64,000 nt of DNA, taken from positions 5,664,174-5,728,173 of the forward strand of contig OU452223.1 of assembly GCA_911728455.2 (NCBI GenBank). The letters run 5' to 3'. This DNA comes from Marthasterias glacialis. Its lineage: Eukaryota; Echinodermata; Asteroidea; Forcipulatida; Asteriidae. Position numbers and translations under genes: made by a program. Within the stretch, counting starts at the first letter, position 1. Each line of letters starts with the position of its first letter. A model generated the notes under the pieces. It ran no database searches and had not been told where the DNA came from. It saw nothing but the letters and a program-made list of their open reading frames with translations. Shown here one piece after another: positions 1 through 12,712 of this stretch.

Positions 1-3000
1 AATTTGAGAACAATGTAGTTTGTCTGGGAGCTGATGGTGAACGGGGGTCTTTTACGTCCGCAGTAGGTTATCGTGGTGCCAAGTATGGGCTCAGTCACCT
101 GCAGGCAGAACGTTAGTCAAAGTTATCAAAAAGTAGAACTGCACTATCAATTCATTATATTATGAGCTCTTGGTAAAATGATACCCCGTTATGGGGTACG
201 TTTTGGTGCGTTTTCGGAAATTGTATCGGTTTGTGAATTTTTTCACCAGAAACTTGTTTCTGGTCAAGGCCGCCAAAACACGGTCCTGGAACATAGACGG
301 GCATGGCTCCACTTGTGGCGTATTGGAAGTGGGAGGTTTGTGACGAAACGTTGGAGCTCTCTATTGCTATAGATAAAGCTCTTTTTTGTAAGGTTTTTAT
401 AGGTTGTCTAATATCGTATGCAAAACTGATGGGCGTAAAAGGAAAGCAACTATGTTACTGTTCCCTGTGAAAACAGAACGACCCCCAATGGTGTAAGGGT
501 CAATAAGTATCTTTGAATCAAGTACGTTTTAATAACGATTCGCACGAATCACTTTTAGGTCATTACCAACAGTTCGTAAAAGGCCGTTTACATTCCTTTC
601 CTCACGTTTAGTTTCTCACTCAATCCACCTCATACTTGCTAGCGGTTTGGACACCTTTAACCAAACTCTGAATAATCTCCCATCTTACCTCCATCTTATC
701 AGCAAGGCAAGCAGGCTCGTCCCCCTGCAGGTAGAACTTTCGGAAGGTGATGGTCGCTCGATACCCGGGCTCTACCACGATGTGGTACACACACTGCTCC
801 CGCGCCCTGTATTTACCCGGGTACTTGGGACTTGAGAAGGTACCCTGGCTGCCCGTGAGCGTGACATCACAACCTGTTGACCAAAAAAAAAAGTCAAATC
901 AGGATCAACGTTACAGGATTTCAATTTCAAACGAACTTTAAATGCAAGTCAGATTCATCTTTACCTTTTACCTGTTAACGAGCAGCTTTGTCATTGGTGA
1001 TTGATGACTATAGGTATGTGTTAATTCCCGCGATCAAGTTTAACATATCCAAAGCCAACATAGACTCTCAAAACTCCCGGGTCAGAATTAAACCAGATTC
1101 CGGGTTCCAGGGGGCCTGACCGGGAAACTGGTTAAAAACATGGATTTTGACTAGGATTCTACGTCAGTTTGGCACAGTTTCACGGTCAGTTTGACACAGT
1201 TTCGCGGTCAGTTTGACACTGAGATTCTGGGTCATATTGGCCCAGAAATGGGTCAGGGCCCTCAGGACTCGGAATCCGGGTCAACTCTGACCGGGGAGTT
1301 TTTAGTGTGGTAGCACTCCTCCAAAACCAACGGGCAATGTACTGACATTATTAAGAAAATATTTGTACCCGTTATTACATGCTTTTGGATCTTGTAATAA
1401 CTTGTTATTTTTATATCGATTGGATTTCAGGTAAAAATAATGAAACCTTAATGAAAACAGCACCATTCCTGTGGCGATATTTTTCAGGAGGAGCGCAATG
1501 CCGGGTAAGTAAGCTATTACATAATCACTCAAACTCACTCACCGAGCTTACAAACAAAACAAAATGAATGAGTTAAAGGTGTGAGTCTCTCGATTTGTTT
1601 ACGATGATGGGGAGAAATAAAACTCGTTTGAAGGAGAGAAAAGAAAATTGTCGATCTCCGAAAAATTGGGCGATCTGCTTTAAACTGAGCTTACCCCCAT
1701 CAGCGCGTTCCTCGGGCGGCGCAGTGAAGTCGTACTCCAGGACGAACCCGTGCCCACTCGCAAAGGTACGGTGCTGAACTACAGCCACGCTGGCACGTAG
1801 AGTCAGGGTCGAAGCATGCGAGTCTCGGTCAAAACTTTGTTGAACTCCATCAACGCTAATTTTAAGCTCCTCATCTGTAAAAAAAAAAAATGAAGAAAAA
1901 TGTCAACCAGTAAACACTATGGTTATGATTTGTTTACTGACTTCCTTATTACCACACAAATGAAAATTTAGTTTCAATTTACTCATGCCGCTGTGTTCAT
2001 GCCACTACTTCATTGGATCATTGACAAGATCAGTCAACCAATTAAATTAAAAGTTCATCAAATTAGGTGGTCATGTTTTGGAGACAACAGTGAGTATAAG
2101 GCTGTGTCCAAATTGACCGGTGTGGCTACAGCTGAGGCAGTTGCTAAAGAGTGTTGTTGGGCAGCCACAGCCGCTAACTTGGGTCACGTCCTTACTTTAT
2201 GTTTCCTCAAGGTTTTTGTTTGTGGTGGTATTTCGATTCATACATAATGTTCAATCGAAATACGAACTGATGTACGACGAGGTATTTAGACCCCAATGTT
2301 TCTGGATGGTCTGACTCATTATTGTGCCGGTATTGTAACCTTAAAGAAATTGCTGATCAGGATATATAGTTTCTGTGTTTGTTAATTTTGTTAATTAAAG
2401 CATTATTTAGCCATCAAGTTCTCATCGATTTGGCAATTGTGACAGCTTTTGTGTTTTACTCGCCTTCGACCGAGTAAACATTATTCTGATTCTTTCCTTT
2501 GTTTTTTTTTTATTATTAAATACTAGCCGATTTGACCTTTATTCCGGTGGAAACAGGAAGTTCAAATGAAAACACTCTGAAACATCTAGGGAATTTTCAG
2601 TATGGTAGGGAATTTGAACAAACATCTGTGACCTTTTACGTTTTCAGATGTCACAAACGCTGTATTTATTTTGACACCGTCTTGGCATTTCAGTTTAAAC
2701 TTCCGTACATTGTGGTACATGATTACCTTCGAAAATCCTCACCTATTGCATTGTGCACATTAACGTCACGAAACTTGAGCTGAAGTGTACTGCCTGGTGA
2801 ACCAATCAGCACCTGTGTACAAGTCACGTTACCGGTTGGGCGGTTCTTTCTGTTGATCACGCCCCAGGGGTACGGTTTGACACCGTCACACTGGTCCCTT
2901 ATTAGCGGATTCGTGGCTCCTAGATTTAAGGGAGTGTAAATAATTTGTTATAAATACAGACTGCATTACGATATCATTGAAGCATCCGACTGTGATGAAT

Positions 3001-6000
3001 TTTGATGAAAGTCTGGTAGGTGGTGGCAGGATTTGGATTTAGGTGTTTGTAAAGCAATACTTAGTCCTCTGCTCATTGATTGTTTAATACTTTTATGCAC
3101 TTTGTCTTAATGCTTTCTGTCTGCGTTCGTCTTCATCTTCTGTCTGTCTTCTAATGTGTTTTGTCTTGTTTTTGTGTTTGTTTTTGGTTTGTTTGTTCTC
3201 TGTCCAATAGGGAAATCTACAAATAAAAGTGCTTCCTAATTTCCCTACATGTTGACAAATTTAATTCTTATTGACCATTTGATTAATTATTCACAGCTGT
3301 TGTGTTTCAAATCTGTTAATCAAGGTCATTTTCAGTATCTTGACATTGACTAGATGTTTCTGAAAATGTCTAAAATGTTTTGATATAAGTTTTCATCAGC
3401 TCTTCAAGAATTTGTTGAGGTCTCCCAAACCTGAGAACAGCGCTTCATTGCGCTAGGACAAAACCATTATTGCATATTATTTGTTCCTTAGTATTGTTGA
3501 TAGTGGTACTTACCTTCTCGTGGGCATGCTCCACCACACTTGACACACTGGTCCCCTTCCTTTCTGTACCCGGGGCTGCATTGATCCACACACCTTTCCA
3601 GTTCAGTGGATATAACTGCTCAGTAACATGCAATATAAAAAAAACAGCAATAGTTATTATTTGGTTCTAAAACACATTCAAATCAACCCAGTTTCACTTG
3701 AACCCGTTTTTTTAGTAGTAAACTCCCCGTCCCCGCCTGCTTAAAACCCACACAAGCCACTGCTCACTGGTTGACCTTATGCAAGTTCATCTTAGTGGGC
3801 AGATTATTTCCTCCTAACAGAAGCACACCCCAGCGAAATATACTCAGTTATGATTATCTCAACAGACCCCTTGCGTATGACGTCACAAGCTTTAAACAGC
3901 GTCCTCACAGTGGTCATAAGAAGACCTGTCATTAGACTGGTCCCCTGCCTTCATCCGTAAGGATAAAGACAGGCACTGGTTTTACAATTCCAGTGGTTTC
4001 ATTGGACAGACATTTCATGTATGGCGCATAACTACACACACGAGTATGTCAGGTACCACAGGTTTATTATACTAACATAGAGATCAGTGGTGTACACACA
4101 GATTATTATGACATGCAAGGTAAAAAAAGGGATGATCTGGAAGGCAACCAGCAGGTTCTAAAGGCCGGTATCTGGCGTTACTAACGCGCCTCGAAGTGTG
4201 ACGTCAGATGTTCGGGTTAACCTGTTATTAGCCCGAACATCTGACTTCCCACCTTGTGGCTCGTGAATAACGCCAGATACTAGCCATTATATTCTACAGG
4301 TTCCTGCCAGATGTACCTTTGACGTGGCATGCTATAATACTGTGTACGTACACCCACACTCATGTAATTTGAGTATCAGTCTGGTAGTAATGTGTCATTG
4401 AATGTATAATATATCTATCCAATGAAACAATTGGGTTTGTAAAAACAGTGACTGTTTTTATCCCTGCGGATAAAGGCAGAAGACCAGTCTAACCGATCAT
4501 TGACTCGATCCATTTTCTCCAATGGGAAACTTTGAAAGTGCTATATCAGGTAAAATATCCACTGTTTACGTAGTTCTGAACATTGGCACAACTGGTAAGT
4601 CCACTGCCACCAGCATCCTCCTATTGTATATCAAAGTTATGTATGAATAACATCCAAATGGTTGTACAAAATCTTACATTTTGGACATTTGTCAACGCAC
4701 TCGCGTCCATATTGGAATAAGAAATCCGGATTCGGTTCCAAATCGAACGTCAGAGAGTTGTACAAGAATGCTGGACCACAGTTTTCCCGGCATGACCCGT
4801 TTAGATTCACATTCAAGCATTCCTGCAAAGTGGAAGCAATAAGAGATAAATAACAAAATTGCGAACGAAATTTAACCTTGAACATCGATATGTCTTTTTA
4901 TTTTTTATATAGTTTTTATATGTCGGTGTTGATAATTTTTATCTCAAACTGCCAATGGTGTTACTCGCATGTTTTAGGGAAAGTGATATAAAACTTTAGA
5001 AACATCTTCGATTTATGGGTTTTCAAAGTACGAGTGAATTCACAATACAGTCGCAACCAAGAGTTTGACTCGGGTAGTTAGTTTCAAAGTCGGTGGTCAT
5101 TGACTGAACACAAAAAACGAGTGTTTAATTGAATGAAATTATTCGTCATCATACCCAAGTCGTGAACAAATGTGGGCTTATCGACAGAGAAAAGGTAAAG
5201 GGGGGACGTGCCAGTGTACTCTAACAGCCGGTACAAACAAACATTAGGCATATCCTAGGTTAAGTCTAATCACTCATCCTAGTCCAGCCAATAGACCTTT
5301 ATCACGGTGTGACCATCTTGATTTCGTTCCAATCCAAATCATTGTAACCAAACCGAGGCTGAAAGAAAGAAAAAAAGCCAGGTTCCCTTTTTATTCAATG
5401 AATATAAGCATTTGTTGCTGTTATTGGATACAGGGAACATGACAAAGATGGTGGCAGCATGATAAAATGTCTATAGACTCTGCAAGTCTTGCGCGTATTC
5501 GAACGTTCATTATACTCGGTATTTAAAATTGTTCGAATGCGGTGCAAGACTTGGCTTAGACCAAACCATGCTGAATCGTCATTATTTACGGTGCATCCTG
5601 TGTCAGTTCCGTCAGTACATCCGCCTAGGCACTGTTCGTGACAGCACTCGTCATGGCCGGGCCCGTAACATCCGCTTTCGCATCCTTCGTGACAGTCTGT
5701 CAAAATGAAACAGAAATCTCACAATGTTGGCCTTAACATTTTCAAAGTATAATTTCAGCATTTTCCTTACTTTTCAGTCCCAGTATCAGTCTCGATTTTG
5801 TCATTAATCTGACGATTCGTACTATTTGTTTCTCATTAGACCTACCACATAATGTACTCTCTAAATGTTAAAGAGTAAAAATTTCACTCGTTTGCCAGAG
5901 TGGTGTCAGTTTAGCTCTTTTGAGAGTGAAACTCACTCTTCACCACCCTTTATTGAGTGAAAGTGGAGTGAATTTCACTCTGAATCAAGTGAAAATATAT

Positions 6001-8975
6001 GTTTTTCACTCTAAGAGTGAAAAACATGTATTTTATAAGAGTTGTCCGCCATACGGCTCCTTGTAAGAGTGGTATGGCGGACAAAAAGAGTGGTTTTTCA
6101 CTCTTTTACATTAAGAGAGTACTCTCCTTAACAATATGAGAGTACATATTGATGTAACCACATTCCTGTACTTAAATGTAGCCCAAAAAGAGTGGTTTTT
6201 CACTCTTTTACATTAAGAGAGTACTCTCCTTAACAATATGAGAGTACATATTGATGTAACCACATTCCTGTACTTAAATGTAGCCCCGGGCTACATTAGT
6301 ACCTTATTTGGGCTGCATTTAGGTCCCGAGCTAGTTAGGTACAGGGTTGGGGCTACATTTAGGTCCGGGCTACACTTAGGTGTGGGGTAAGGCCTACATT
6401 TAAGTCCGCGTCTGCATTGAGTACAAGGTTGGGGCTTTATTGAAGTTCTGTGCTACATTTAAGTAAGAGGTTGTGGGACTACATTTTACACCACAGGCTA
6501 AAATTTAGATATGTGGCTATACATTTAGGTACAGTGTTTGGGCTATACTTCGGTCTTTGACTATACATTTAGATCCCAACCTATACATTTAGGTATCGTA
6601 CAGCCAAATAGAGTTCACGTGAACCTGTGAGAACCACTAAACCACTTTGTACTCACGTTGGTACAAAATGACTATGCGCGATGAGTTGTTGTTGTTGGAC
6701 TTGAACTTTGACCCTTTAAGTTTACAGTATTGACTGAGACAAGCTGTATGCATGCACCAGCTGAGTCATCTCATGCCAAGGGTGGACAATAATCGTCCAA
6801 CCACATTTTCGAAGAAAAACCAATAAATGAAATAGTACCTACTTGTGTATATGCAATAAGGCCTACCAAAACAGTGAAAACACGCACGTATCTATACCAC
6901 CTGCTGAAAAAATAGAACTAGCTGTTGCAACTGATTATCAACAAAAGGAACTGTTGTATAAATTGCAAAAAAAACGTGTATGTCCTCACGTTTCGACCCC
7001 AGCAGAGTCTTTCTCAAAAGCTAAAAAAAAAATCTGCTAAGATAGGGTCGAAACGTGAGGCCATCAACAATTTTATACCCCCTGCTGCTCAGAAGGCAGC
7101 TGCTTCTGGTAACTTTATTTAGGGAAAATAACGGTGTTGATTTTTCGATTTCTAACCGGTACCTGCTTTCAAAGAGGATCATAAAACTGAGGTGTGAGAA
7201 AAAATCCACGTGTGAGACAATAGTGGTGTGTTTTAAACAGTCCTTGCTGTTGAGGATATTTTGTCCAGTGATTCAATCAAAGTTGCATACTCGGTTGTCA
7301 TGACTGTTTATTAACTTAACGAACTTCGAAACAGAGCTCTGGTTTGCATCGTGTATGCAATCATGCTTTGAGTTTGTGCATTTTGTAAGTAAATTTGTTG
7401 CATGAGGCGCTTCCGGCCGCTGTGGAGGCGCCATATTAAATCTGTATTTTTAAAGAAAGATAGTTTTTCCAGCAGGACCTGTTATTTGTAGCGAATTGGC
7501 TTTGTGCAGAAGTGATCAGCTTTTGACTATATTTTGCACGTGATTAATCTGAAATAAGATTGCTGTTACACGGCGGTAAGCCTGTGCTGGTGTGTGTGTG
7601 TCTGGGTGCTATCTCCTGCCAGGAGATCGGCAGCTATGGTTCTCCATAGGGTACGGTCATGTGATGTCCTCACACATTCCCTGTAACGCATCCCTGTCCA
7701 TTTCCCTGACGTTTGTGATCCATGAAGGCGTTGTCGTCCCCTCTTCATTGTCCCTGAATCACATTTTCCATGCTAAATGTGTTTGTTTTTCTGTCCACAT
7801 GTGACACACGCAGCATTCTGCGATACACCCAGATTTCAAAGACTATCATTATTTCGGCCATTTCCTTGTTAACTGTCCAAGTCTCTGAAGCATATAATAG
7901 TGTGGACTGTATATAGCACATTGTCAGTCTTTTTTGAGTGGCCAATTTCAGCTTACGTGATGCCAATAGTGAGGCCTTGCAATTAATATCCTTCTTTTAA
8001 TTTCTGAATCACATTTTCCATGCTAAAGGTGTTAAAAGTTGCCCTGGTATGTCTCGGCTTTAAGTTCTTGGTACCGTGACATTGATATAAACAGTAGTCC
8101 CTTCTAAAATACGGATATATTTATGCAGAAGAGAAGTTAGGAATGAAGTCTCCGGAAAGTTTGTACAAACATTAAGTGGGAGCCGAGTTCTAGTTTGTGA
8201 TATTTTTCTTTTACAATTACTTCCCGCCATATAGGCCTAATATAAAATAAATGTCTATCCTTGAATAACCAGAATTCGTCTGAAAATTTTCTTGTGACTG
8301 ATTTAGGCACCAGAAAACCAGAAAAGCTACCGTATTCGGTCTCCAGTTCGCCAAAATACTGGAATGATAAATTTCTTTCTGAAAGCTCACTGACTACAAT
8401 TCATACCAGTTCCAATTATCCAAAGCATTTTTTTGTTTCTTTTTCTTTTTTTTTCTTTTTTTACTTTTTTACTTTTTTTTGCGTCTGGAATACTGTCACT
8501 TGAGAAAATAGCATTTGACGGTCCTGCAACTTTGATTGCCGCAAAGTAAAATAAGGCCAGTACAATTATAGCATGCACAAATTCATGACAAAAAACATAA
8601 ACTATTTTTCGTTTTTCTTTTACCACAACTGATGAAAATTGGCACAGGTCGTTTATTTGTTTTTTGAATTTACTCTCCCAAAAACAATGTACTTTCCGCC
8701 CTTTGAAAGGAATGAACGATGGATCACTGATCGTTCATTCAACGAAAAAAAAACCCAGTTTAATTGAATTCACACCATTTAAGGTTGAATTCCCACTGGA
8801 GGCTACACTGTTCACTTTATGGTATACAGAGATATAACGTAGTTTTCGTTATTATTTTTTTAACATAAGAACTAACTGTAAGCTCACCATTTTCTCCGTC
8901 AAGCTGTTGTGCACTCGACTGAATTAATGCCACTACAGTGACCAAAACCATCAGAAATAACTGCTTGGTATCCAT
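1..8975 (-). CDS. Secreted or membrane protein: signal peptide, ErbB domain II-like cysteine-rich block, CUB, CUB (3' end outside window)
   Basis: Eight exons join in phase on the minus strand: 8888-8975, 5590-5696, 4678-4822, 3514-3615, 2743-2919, 1695-1874, 689-873 and 1-98, all with GT-AG borders; about 360 codons are inside the window. Residues 1-22 form a signal peptide (MDTKQLFLMVLVTVVALIQ). Residues 31-147 are cysteine-rich and follow the ErbB/EGFR domain II pattern, including a CYGPGHDECCHEQC core and a later ECVDKCPK stretch. Residues 158-262 look like a CUB domain with only the first cysteine pair. Residue 268 onward is a typical CUB domain (TFSSPKYPG, CLADKMEV, YCGRKRPP) with all four cysteines, cut by the window edge. 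No ErbB L domain is encoded between signal peptide and cysteine block, because exon 1 joins exon 2 in phase. The function is unknown; the modules suggest extracellular ligand or matrix binding. The part beyond the window could hold more CUB domains, a membrane segment or a kinase. Confidence 0.88.
1069..1303. mobile_element. Palindromic MITE with CCGGGTCAG-type ends
   Basis: The left end AAAACTCCCGGGTCAGA is mirrored by TCTGACCGGGGAGTTTTT at the right end, and the similarity continues about 35 bp inward. The centre holds three short direct copies of a TCAGTTTGRCACAGTTTC-like unit. It lies in an intron of the CUB gene. A related but less regular sequence is at 50260-50450. Confidence 0.6.
3930..4500. 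mobile_element. Non-autonomous DNA transposon with about 80-bp terminal inverted repeats
   Basis: The segment at 3932-4012 (TTAGACTGGTC onward) returns as an imperfect reverse complement at 4415-4494, including GTTTCATTGGA and TTATCC-like inner blocks. There is no coding capacity. It lies in an intron of the CUB gene and contains a second hairpin at 4163-4285. Confidence 0.65.
4163..4285. mobile_element. Hairpin MITE nested in the 3930-4500 element
   Basis: Two arms of about 54 bp face each other: GGTATCTGGCGTTA with CAGATGTTCGGG on the left, CCCGAACATCTG with TAACGCCAGATAC on the right, separated by a loop of about 13 bp. Confidence 0.65.
5850..6286. mobile_element. MITE with ACTCTCTTAATG-type ends and a tandemly duplicated right end
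   Basis: The left end (GTACTCTCTAAATGTTAAAG) is inverted near 6090-6122 (TTTTACATTAAGAGAGTAC). The body is rich in TTTCACTCT/AGAGTGAAA words. The segment 6083-6184 (102 bp) is repeated, with no difference that I see, at 6185-6286. Confidence 0.6.
6287..6605. repeat. Degenerate minisatellite, unit about 30 bp, GGCTACATTTAGGTAC-like
   Basis: About ten diverged copies of GGCTACATTTAGGTAC followed by a G-rich spacer fill this stretch. It begins at the end of the 102-bp duplication, whose last bases (AAATGTAGCCC) are the reverse complement of the repeat core. Confidence 0.65.
6986..7062. repeat. Inverted pair of a CTCACGTTTCGACCC motif
   Basis: CCTCACGTTTCGACCC at 6986 faces GGGTCGAAACGTGAGG at the right end, with an AGTCTTTCTC spacer between. 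A single copy of the same motif lies at 57316-57346. The GGTCGAAACGT word resembles ends of Penelope-like retroelements; that link is from memory and unproven. Confidence 0.5.
7568..8037 (-). pseudogene. Broken 3' end of a non-LTR retrotransposon reverse transcriptase
   Basis: The minus-strand frame 7745-7966 gives a typical RT C-terminal segment (YIQSTLLYASETWTVNK, then FEIWVYRRMLRVSHVDRKTN). A second frame, 7566-7748, gives the usual downstream piece (KWTGMRYRECVRTSHDRTLW). Upstream at about 7967-8006 a third frame reads SEIKRRILIARP, which normally precedes the ETWT block. At least two frameshifts and an internal deletion are needed, so it is dead. A sequence of about 26 bp (TTAGCATGGAAAATGTGATT and neighbours) occurs twice, near 7753-7780 and 8004-8032. 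It lies in intron 1 of the CUB gene. Confidence 0.8.
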
Positions 8976-11900
8976 TTTCCCCCTCTAAAACGACGTTCCC
9001 TTCGTTTTATACGAATGTGGAGCCCGCCGAAAAAGGTGCAACTGTTGTCTGTCTTGGTTTTTGAATTGATGTGGGTTCGAAGTGCAGATCGTTTGCGGGA
9101 TAAGAGTTGACCCAAAGCGGTACTAAAACGACGCCGGGCCGGCGAGCGTTCATGTTGTTTATTGTGCCGGTGGGTTTTGTCACCCTTTAGTGGTCCCCTT
9201 TGGTACGTTTATTGTGCCTGTCATGCCTTACTGTTTGTATCAATTTCAATCCAGTTTGAAAAGTACGTGGTTAAAATATGGTTTTAACCATTAGATCTGT
9301 AAATCTTTCATCAGTATGTTGTTGTCAACCGACCTCAAAGTCATCGGTATTGAGATTGCTTTTTTATCATTCGGAGTTAACTTCAAATCGCTTAATTGTC
9401 ATTCTATTATTTGTTTTAATTAAGTTCATTTAGTTCTTTATTTGTTTGTTATGTTGGTTGTAGCTTAGGTCGTTTCCTATCCTTTAATACAGCCAAATAC
9501 AAACAACATAATTTAGGTAGCCCATACTTGACAAGCTGTGTTTTTTATGGACCCCTCCACTTCCAAGCTTAGTTGTAATTCAAAACTATTTTTTTCTTTC
9601 CACTGTAAATTATGTATTTTCTGTTCCATACTCTCTGAATATTTCCTTCACATTCTTGTTTGAATTTGGAAATAAAGTTAAGCTTGTAGGCCAATGTACT
9701 ATGATCATGGAGGAGGTAGGAACGACCTTTTCTTTTTAATCAGATAAATTAGCAGTAGGGATCGTGACCTAAGCCAACTGAGTGGGGAAAATAACACACA
9801 GTGGGACCATGGAGGTAGAACATAGACTACCTCCATGGTGGGACAGTGTGGAGGGGGAGCCGGGGTAAACGGAAACACGTGTCATGCTGATAAAGGACAT
9901 AAACATCAGCATCCCCCTCCCCCACATCCTTCCACATTCTCTTTTGGTCACATAGCGAAGTTTGTCATTGGGGTACGATTTTTGAAATGGTTATGTTCAG
10001 CGGCTATACCAAACTTCACTCTCTTTAAACCAACACATGCAGTGGTTAGACAGACAAACTACACGCTAAAAACAACGAAAACAACAACAAAACTTAGTTG
10101 TATATAGGCATACAGCAAGTTTGCATGATAAGGCCTATGGCAAGATGTTTCTTATTGAACACTGTTGTCAGGAGTCGTCGATGAGCATGGCATTTCATTC
10201 ACGAATTAACACCAGCTTATTTGATATATTGGCCCTAGTGACCTCACCGCAACACCTGCATGGGATAACAACATAGCCCATGTGTTATACTGCGCTTTTG
10301 CGCCACTGGAATTAATGGTCTGGGTGATCGTTGGTACCAGGAAACCCGTCAATAAAAAATGACATAACTAGGCCTATACAACGTTCATGTCTAGACATTT
10401 TTCTTTTTATTATTTTACCATTTTATACATAATTTAGACTAGTACCTGGTGCAAGCAAGCAGCTGGAGAGTTAACATGGCGTGTGTTTTAAACCCGTTTC
10501 CATCACACATTTGGAAGAGGATAACCTTAAACAGAAATGAAGTTTAACTTTACTCAAATTAGTAGGTTTTTTCTCTCTTTAAAGTCATATTTATGTTGCT
10601 GTTGTTGCTCATATAGCTTGTGTTTTCTTCATGAGATTATTGGTTGTTCACCAGTGCTGTTTGTCATGTTTGGCCGAAGCTGGTGGGATTGGGTTTTGTG
10701 TAAAGAAAAATCTGCTGTCATATTTATTTGGTCCTCGCATCATTGCGTAACCCCTCCCTGAATGCGCAATATGGGGGGAAACACGCGTTACACGCTTACA
10801 AGTACCAGCGCATGACTGTACTCCTATAGTTTTGTTTTTCCCCTCCAATCCTATTATTACACTAGAATGTGGCCTCATTCATTGATTAGTGCTGTTTGAT
10901 GCCCATTTTCATAAAAAATATCTATCCATAAAACTGCCGTCAAACAAACAAAAGCGGAAATTCATGCAGGTAAGCGTGTAATGAAATCGAAACCTTGAAC
11001 AAATTAAATCAGAAGAAAAAGAAGTAAACAAATCGTGTTAGATTTTAAAGCAATTTTAATACACCATAAAGCAACACATCAATAAATCTGCGAGTGATTA
11101 TGAGAAAATACAATTATTAAAAAACAAGTTAATTATGAAAACAAACTTATTTAACAATAATATATATTCCATATTTAAACGAGTATTTAATTGTCTCCAA
11201 TCTGCATATAATTAGTATTTTTTTATTGATTTGACTAGGTTATAACAAAAACTCAGCAGGTTAGATTGGCCAACTGAAAAGCAACAATCATTTAAAAAAT
11301 CGTTTGGTTTGTAATTAATGTTAAAAAAAACCTGACACTTTTTGTCACAGTAATAACAAAAAAACATAATAACTATATGGTGTCCAGTTATGCTGATCTT
11401 GGGACAAAACTACCGCTTTGTAATAAACTAAGTTGTGGCATTTTCACGAAAAATTGTTTGCTTGTATGAACTTGATTCAACCACTATTATATTCAAAATC
11501 TAACATTGAAACTATCCAGTGAACTGCTAAATATAATAATTCATTCCTTTTAATATAAGCTAGTGACCGAATTGGCGGCTACGGCTTCATCGCCGCGTCA
11601 TAACACCCCTGCCAACAGTCATAACCGAAGCTGCATCCACCAACTTGGAAATGGCCTATCAATAATTATTGATATTTATAACAAGACAATGACCAACCAA
11701 CAGGGCTCTCCTCCGACCAACAATGTTGCACACGATTTCAAACAGATTGTTATTCTGTAGTGTTGGCTCGAGAAGTTACTTCCACTGTATACAAAAACTT
11801 GTTAACCACAAGAGGGCGCATTTTAGCACAACCTTCCCTGATTCTCCAAGTTGTTCTTTGTTGCAGTAGAAAACTAGGTATTATAGTGACAGCCAGTGTG

Positions 11901-12712
11901 TTCAAGAACTACCATTGAACACGTGATGATAGAACCCCCTTATTAAAATATCCAGCAATGTATTTTTTACTGATCTGCGAATGATCAAGCTTTTTTAAAT
12001 TTCTAAAAACTAGCCTGTAATAAATACTTTAAATGGGTCATACCTCACAGTTTTTTGAAAGAGTTCCAGTTTTTAATAAACACCACACGAACGACCTGTG
12101 AAAATTTTATCAAATTAGATGGTCAAGTTTTTTTGTGATTACAACAAAAACGGTTTGTATATGTTCAAATAACAGCCTGTTTCCAAACGAATAAGCAACA
12201 GCCACTCTGAAGGTATGCAAATGCTGTTTTCTCACCTGTGACAATATTCAGATGAAAGTATTTCCCCCGAGGGTTGGTATTGATGTGATCTTTATAGTCA
12301 GTGAGCTTTCAGATTGAAACTAGTGAACTTTTCCCGCTGATGTTTATCAATCTTATCATTCGTATGGTTAATAATCCTGCAGTATTATTCTTAATTATAT
12401 AATTCACACATGTTCCATTAATATAAATTCAATACTGTGTACATGCTACTAAACTTGAATTAACTACAGAGAAAATTGACATTACATCTAGTTAGTTTTC
12501 AACTCTGGAACAGATTGTTTAAAAGCAATTCATGTTTGCAATTTTACGTATTGAATAAACACTATTTGATTCCCATTGATACCACCATCACTATCTACCA
12601 GGCTCGACCAATCAAACATCTACCAATCAAACACATAGAGCTACAACCAACTGAATTTTGGGTTTACTTCATCCAAAACCATTTATACAAAACTGTGCCT
12701 TTCTGAATTGGT
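8976..12712. other. Intergenic region between the CUB-protein gene and TMBIM6
   Basis: No exon with recognisable coding pattern was found on either strand. Seen: a short hairpin at 9808-9839 (CCATGGAGGTAG facing CTACCTCCATGG), a very AT-rich part at 11000-11560, a CTCF-like CCACAAGAGGGCGC at 11806, and a degenerate repeat at 12245-12330. Part of 11200-13489 may be TMBIM6 3' UTR, but no poly(A) signal can be assigned with confidence. Confidence 0.5.
9004..9011 (-). promoter_or_regulatory. TATA-like box upstream of the CUB-protein gene
   Basis: The minus strand reads TATAAAAC here, roughly 30 bp before the start codon at 8975. A conventional start site 25-30 bp downstream would leave only a few bases of 5' UTR. 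It is either a real TATA box with a very short leader or a chance match. Confidence 0.35.
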
